From positions 1 to 16,711 of the forward strand of contig DRLX01000440.1 in the NCBI GenBank assembly GCA_011322715.1: a stretch of DNA of 16,711 bases, in the 5' to 3' direction. Shown here in pieces: positions 15,701 through 16,711 of this stretch (position 1 is the stretch's first letter; every line of letters begins with the position of its first letter). A model generated the notes under the pieces. It did no database searches and was not told where the DNA came from. It saw only the letters and a program-made list of their open reading frames with translations. The position numbers and the translations under genes were made by a program. Source of the DNA: Desulfobulbaceae bacterium (GTDB lineage Bacteria; Desulfobacterota; Desulfobulbia; Desulfobulbales; Desulfobulbaceae).

Positions 15701-16711
15701 AAGATGATCAAAATGATAGTTGCCGTTAGTATCGGTAACGGCCGTGTCCGTGTAGTCGTTGACACCGTCACCATCCACATCAGCGGAAATAGTGACCGTG
15801 ACCCCGGCCAACCCAAGTTCAGTCCCCTCCTGGACGCCATTGCCGTTTGCATCATACCAAACCGTATCGCCAAGGGAACCGGTGCCGGTATAGCCAAAGT
15901 CCACTTTATCCTGATTTTGACCTGGAGCCAGAACAATGTCGGTTGCCGTATTATCCAGAGCGGGTTGGCTGCTTCCCTCATCCCGGTCAAAGGTCTGGTT
16001 CCAGTTGGCTGCGCCGCCGGGCAGGGATGAGTCGTTAACAGTTATAGTATAGGTGCCGCCAAGCAAGTGGCCAAAGTTATAGCTGCCATTATCGGCCGTG
16101 GTCGTTGTAACGGTATAGTCAGTGGTGCCGTCATTATCAATATCACCGGTCAGAGTGACTTCAACGCCACCGAGACCAGCATGGATTCCATCATTTTGAC
16201 TGGAATCGGCATCGGCATCATACCAGACATAATCACCGATGGAGCCGGTGCCCCGGATACCGAAATCAATATCATCACGATTGTTATCGTCGGTCAGATT
16301 GGTGTCATTGGGATCAAGATCAAAGGTAGTCGTATTGTCAGGGGACAGCGTTGTGCCATCCTGATCATATGTCGGCACAGAACCTGCCGGAGGCGCTACT
16401 GTAACGATGAAATCAGGCTGGTTCTGCATATCGCTGTAGGGCAGGTGCTCAAAGAGATATTGTCCGTCAACGCCATTTATGGTTCTGGTAGTTTGGGTTT
16501 CCGTATATTCGTAGTCACCGTCGCCGTCTATATCAGCCTGCAGGGTGACCTGTAACCCGTTAATGCCGTCTTCCACCGGTGTCCCTGTTGTGCCGTCATC
16601 CTGAACGCCATCGCCATCCACGTCATACCATACCGTATCTCCCACTGAGTTAATGCCTTGATAGCCAAAATCAACATCAGGTATATCATCATCACTGTTT
16701 GGTACTTCGAC
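12242..16711 (-). CDS. Giant SdrD B-like/Cna B-like repeat surface protein, C-terminal part (5' end outside window)
   Basis: The frame is open to the right edge; 1489 codons plus stop are visible and the true start lies outside the window (a GTG at 16645 sits mid-repeat). The protein holds the tail of one repeat and eleven complete repeats of 107-135 residues. Each opens with (S/T)IGDT(I/V)W(Y/N)D, carries DxDxDG-type calcium-loop motifs, then G.Y.F..L..G.YT(I/V)V and ends DFGY.GTG. A 25-residue proline-rich linker (12782-12856) and a 179-residue C-terminal region follow. No cell-wall sortase motif and no RTX nonapeptides are present. Strongly acidic and rich in Thr, Asp and Gly. Likely a large secreted or surface-anchored adhesin or matrix protein, exported by the adjacent TolC/adaptor genes; this is inferred from context. 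Only two cysteines occur, both in the last repeat. Confidence 0.92.
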   Translation of the reverse strand, partial: VEVPNSDDDIPDVDFGYQGINSVGDTVWYDVDGDGVQDDGTTGTPVEDGINGLQVTLQADIDGDGDYEYTETQTTRTINGVDGQYLFEHLPYSDMQNQPDFIVTVAPPAGSVPTYDQDGTTLSPDNTTTFDLDPNDTNLTDDNNRDDIDFGIRGTGSIGDYVWYDADADSSQNDGIHAGLGGVEVTLTGDIDNDGTTDYTVTTTTADNGSYNFGHLLGGTYTITVNDSSLPGGAANWNQTFDRDEGSSQPALDNTATDIVLAPGQNQDKVDFGYTGTGSLGDTVWYDANGNGVQEGTELGLAGVTVTISADVDGDGVNDYTDTAVTDTNGNYHFDHLVGADYTISVAAGTLPAGATPTYDLDSATSSPDSTTLYTLGVGENTDRVDFGYTGSGAIGDTVWNDINGNGIQDTGENGFGGVTVTLTGDLDHDGQADDTISTTTDVNGHYSFDNLFLGAYTVAVDPATLPVGNSQTHDLDDPHSTTPNTPNSTSVTLDSANPVNNDADFGYNSKGTIGDTIWYDADNDGVQDPGELGLAGVTVTLTGDVNGDGNPDTVVVTTDSDGHYLFDQLQAGDYTIAVTNLPAGMSQTADPDGVNDNTTTLTLAGGETNLDQDFGYTGTGTIGDTIWSDADGDGTQNNGETGLAGVTVTLTADLNNDGVLDTVTTTTDANGNYHFDNLPADNYTITVDPTTLPPGMNETFDPDGGNNNTAAVTLAAGETNNDQDFGYQQTGTIGDTLWYDADNDGIQDPGELGLNGITVTLTDAGGNTVATTTTSSDGKYLFDNLNAGDYTITLTGLPNGMTQTADPDGGNDNASHVTIGGTSPLVNLDQDFGYTGTGSIGDTIWNDADGDGAQNNGETGLSGVTVTLSGDFNGDGNQDTVTTTTDSNGQYHFNHLPEGQYTITVDPATLPPGMQQTADPDGGNNNSADVTLLAGETNNDQDFGYQQTGTIGDTIWYDVDGDGIQDPGELGLANIQVTLVGDLDGDGQADDTLTTVTDGDGNYLFDKLPAGTYAVTVDPATLPAGMEETFDIDGTGSADTAQVTIGDNEANLDVDFGYKGTGSIGDTIWYDVDNDGVQDPGEVGIPGVTVTITGDFDNDGQADDSMTVTTGPDGTYVFPNLPAGEYDITVDPATLPGGMNPTGDPDGALDNTTHLSLTAGEINPDQDFGYTGTGSIGDQIWNDQNGNGVLDAGEAPLSGVQVCIGVDLDGDGTADYRATTTTGADGTYLFDNLPAGTHTICVNPATLPPGIRPSFDPDGTNDNATVVTLGAGEHNTVMDFGYAYPPPPLPPTPVTPVVPPTPVPPAPVPGFGSDPLLSYQQFSDRGFEDIFLYPLPEIPWQEAIIPVSPVYTGHAEPGTTLEFTLYDVMGNQIGQQSIMADTAGNWLVDFPGTLFYDLPHHMAITQTISSYNVSSAGFFNMRTYFSPNFSSMVFSRTTLDVDTIFAYLPSTILNSMHAGNMSIFTIEWNNFNGYEFFAPSTQPAETGH
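12857..16648 (-). repeat. Eleven tandem SdrD B-like domains (about 110 codons each)
   Basis: Domain first bases on the minus strand, in protein order: 16648, 16243, 15877, 15532, 15175, 14848, 14515, 14194, 13861, 13522 and 13186; the array ends at 12857. Lengths are 135, 122, 115, 119, 109, 111, 107, 111, 113, 112 and 110 residues. The first four are longer and most diverged, while the later ones are more uniform, which suggests expansion toward the C-terminal side. The long open frames on the opposite strand across this region are a by-product of the repeat composition. Confidence 0.93.
13862..15175 (-). repeat. Two-domain higher-order duplication within the array
   Basis: Domains 5-6 (14516-15175) and 7-8 (13862-14515) form two copies of a two-domain unit. 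Domains 5 and 7 share YDADNDG(V/I)QDPGELGL, a shortened T(N/G)LP(A/N)GM segment and a YTGTG ending. Domains 6 and 8 share DADGDG.QNNGETGL, DP.TLPPGM and a NNDQDFGYQQTG ending. Pairs therefore match at a spacing of about 655 bp better than neighbours do. Domain 9 starts like 5 and 7. Confidence 0.75.

Noticed and set aside
16643..16645. GTG at 16645 as the start of the giant repeat protein
   Set aside because: The frame continues to the window edge with the end of another repeat (DVDFGYQG), so this codon is internal.
12857..16648. CRISPR array
   Set aside because: The periodicity is about 330 bp and coding, with no short identical repeats separated by unique spacers.
12242..16711. Classical RTX type I cargo or sortase-anchored protein
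   Set aside because: No GGxGxD nonapeptide blocks and no LPxTG-type motif with a membrane tail are present.

Overview
This window comes from a Gram-negative bacterium. The evidence is an outer-membrane TolC-type channel, periplasmic adaptors, and a YdbH/YnbE/YdbL inter-membrane lipid-transport set with a lipobox protein and a signal-peptide protein. The gene mix and codon style would suit a Desulfobacterota (Desulfobulbales-like) genome, but that placement is a low-confidence guess. No rRNA, tRNA, CRISPR array, transposase or integrase is visible.

Layout. From the left edge to 1560 (+ strand) lies the C-terminal part of glycogen phosphorylase, convergent with everything else. From 1673 to the right edge all genes are on the minus strand. 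In transcription order (right to left) they are: the C-terminal 1489 residues of a giant adhesin-like protein with eleven complete SdrD B-like/Cna B-like repeats and a proline-rich linker (12242-16711); a TolC-family outer-membrane protein (10303-12117); a small secreted HlyD-type adaptor (9393-10316); a 101-residue DUF3467-like protein (9140-9445); a GAF-like/transmembrane/HlyD adaptor (7287-9134); a PqqD-like/M50 metalloprotease/HlyD fusion (5101-7281); then ydbH (2519-5104), ynbE (2060-2248) and ydbL (1673-2005).

How the genes may work together. TolC plus three different HlyD-type adaptors next to a giant Ca-binding-type repeat protein looks like a type I-like secretion locus, but no ABC ATPase or RND pump is present in the window. 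The inner-membrane position is instead held by an M50 protease fused to an adaptor, and by an adaptor with a cytoplasmic GAF-like sensory region. The genes from tolC to ydbH are packed with overlaps or 5-nt gaps, and ydbH starts inside the stop of the M50 gene (ATGA). The lipid-bridge operon is therefore probably co-translated with the secretion genes. This composite locus is the most interesting candidate system here.

Repeats. Three kinds of non-coding-type structure intrude on the operon: (1) a 73-80 nt dispersed element present twice, once between the adhesin and tolC and once in-frame inside ydbH; (2) a 142-nt imperfect palindrome between ydbH and ynbE; (3) a 29-nt near-perfect hairpin just after the start codon of the small adaptor.
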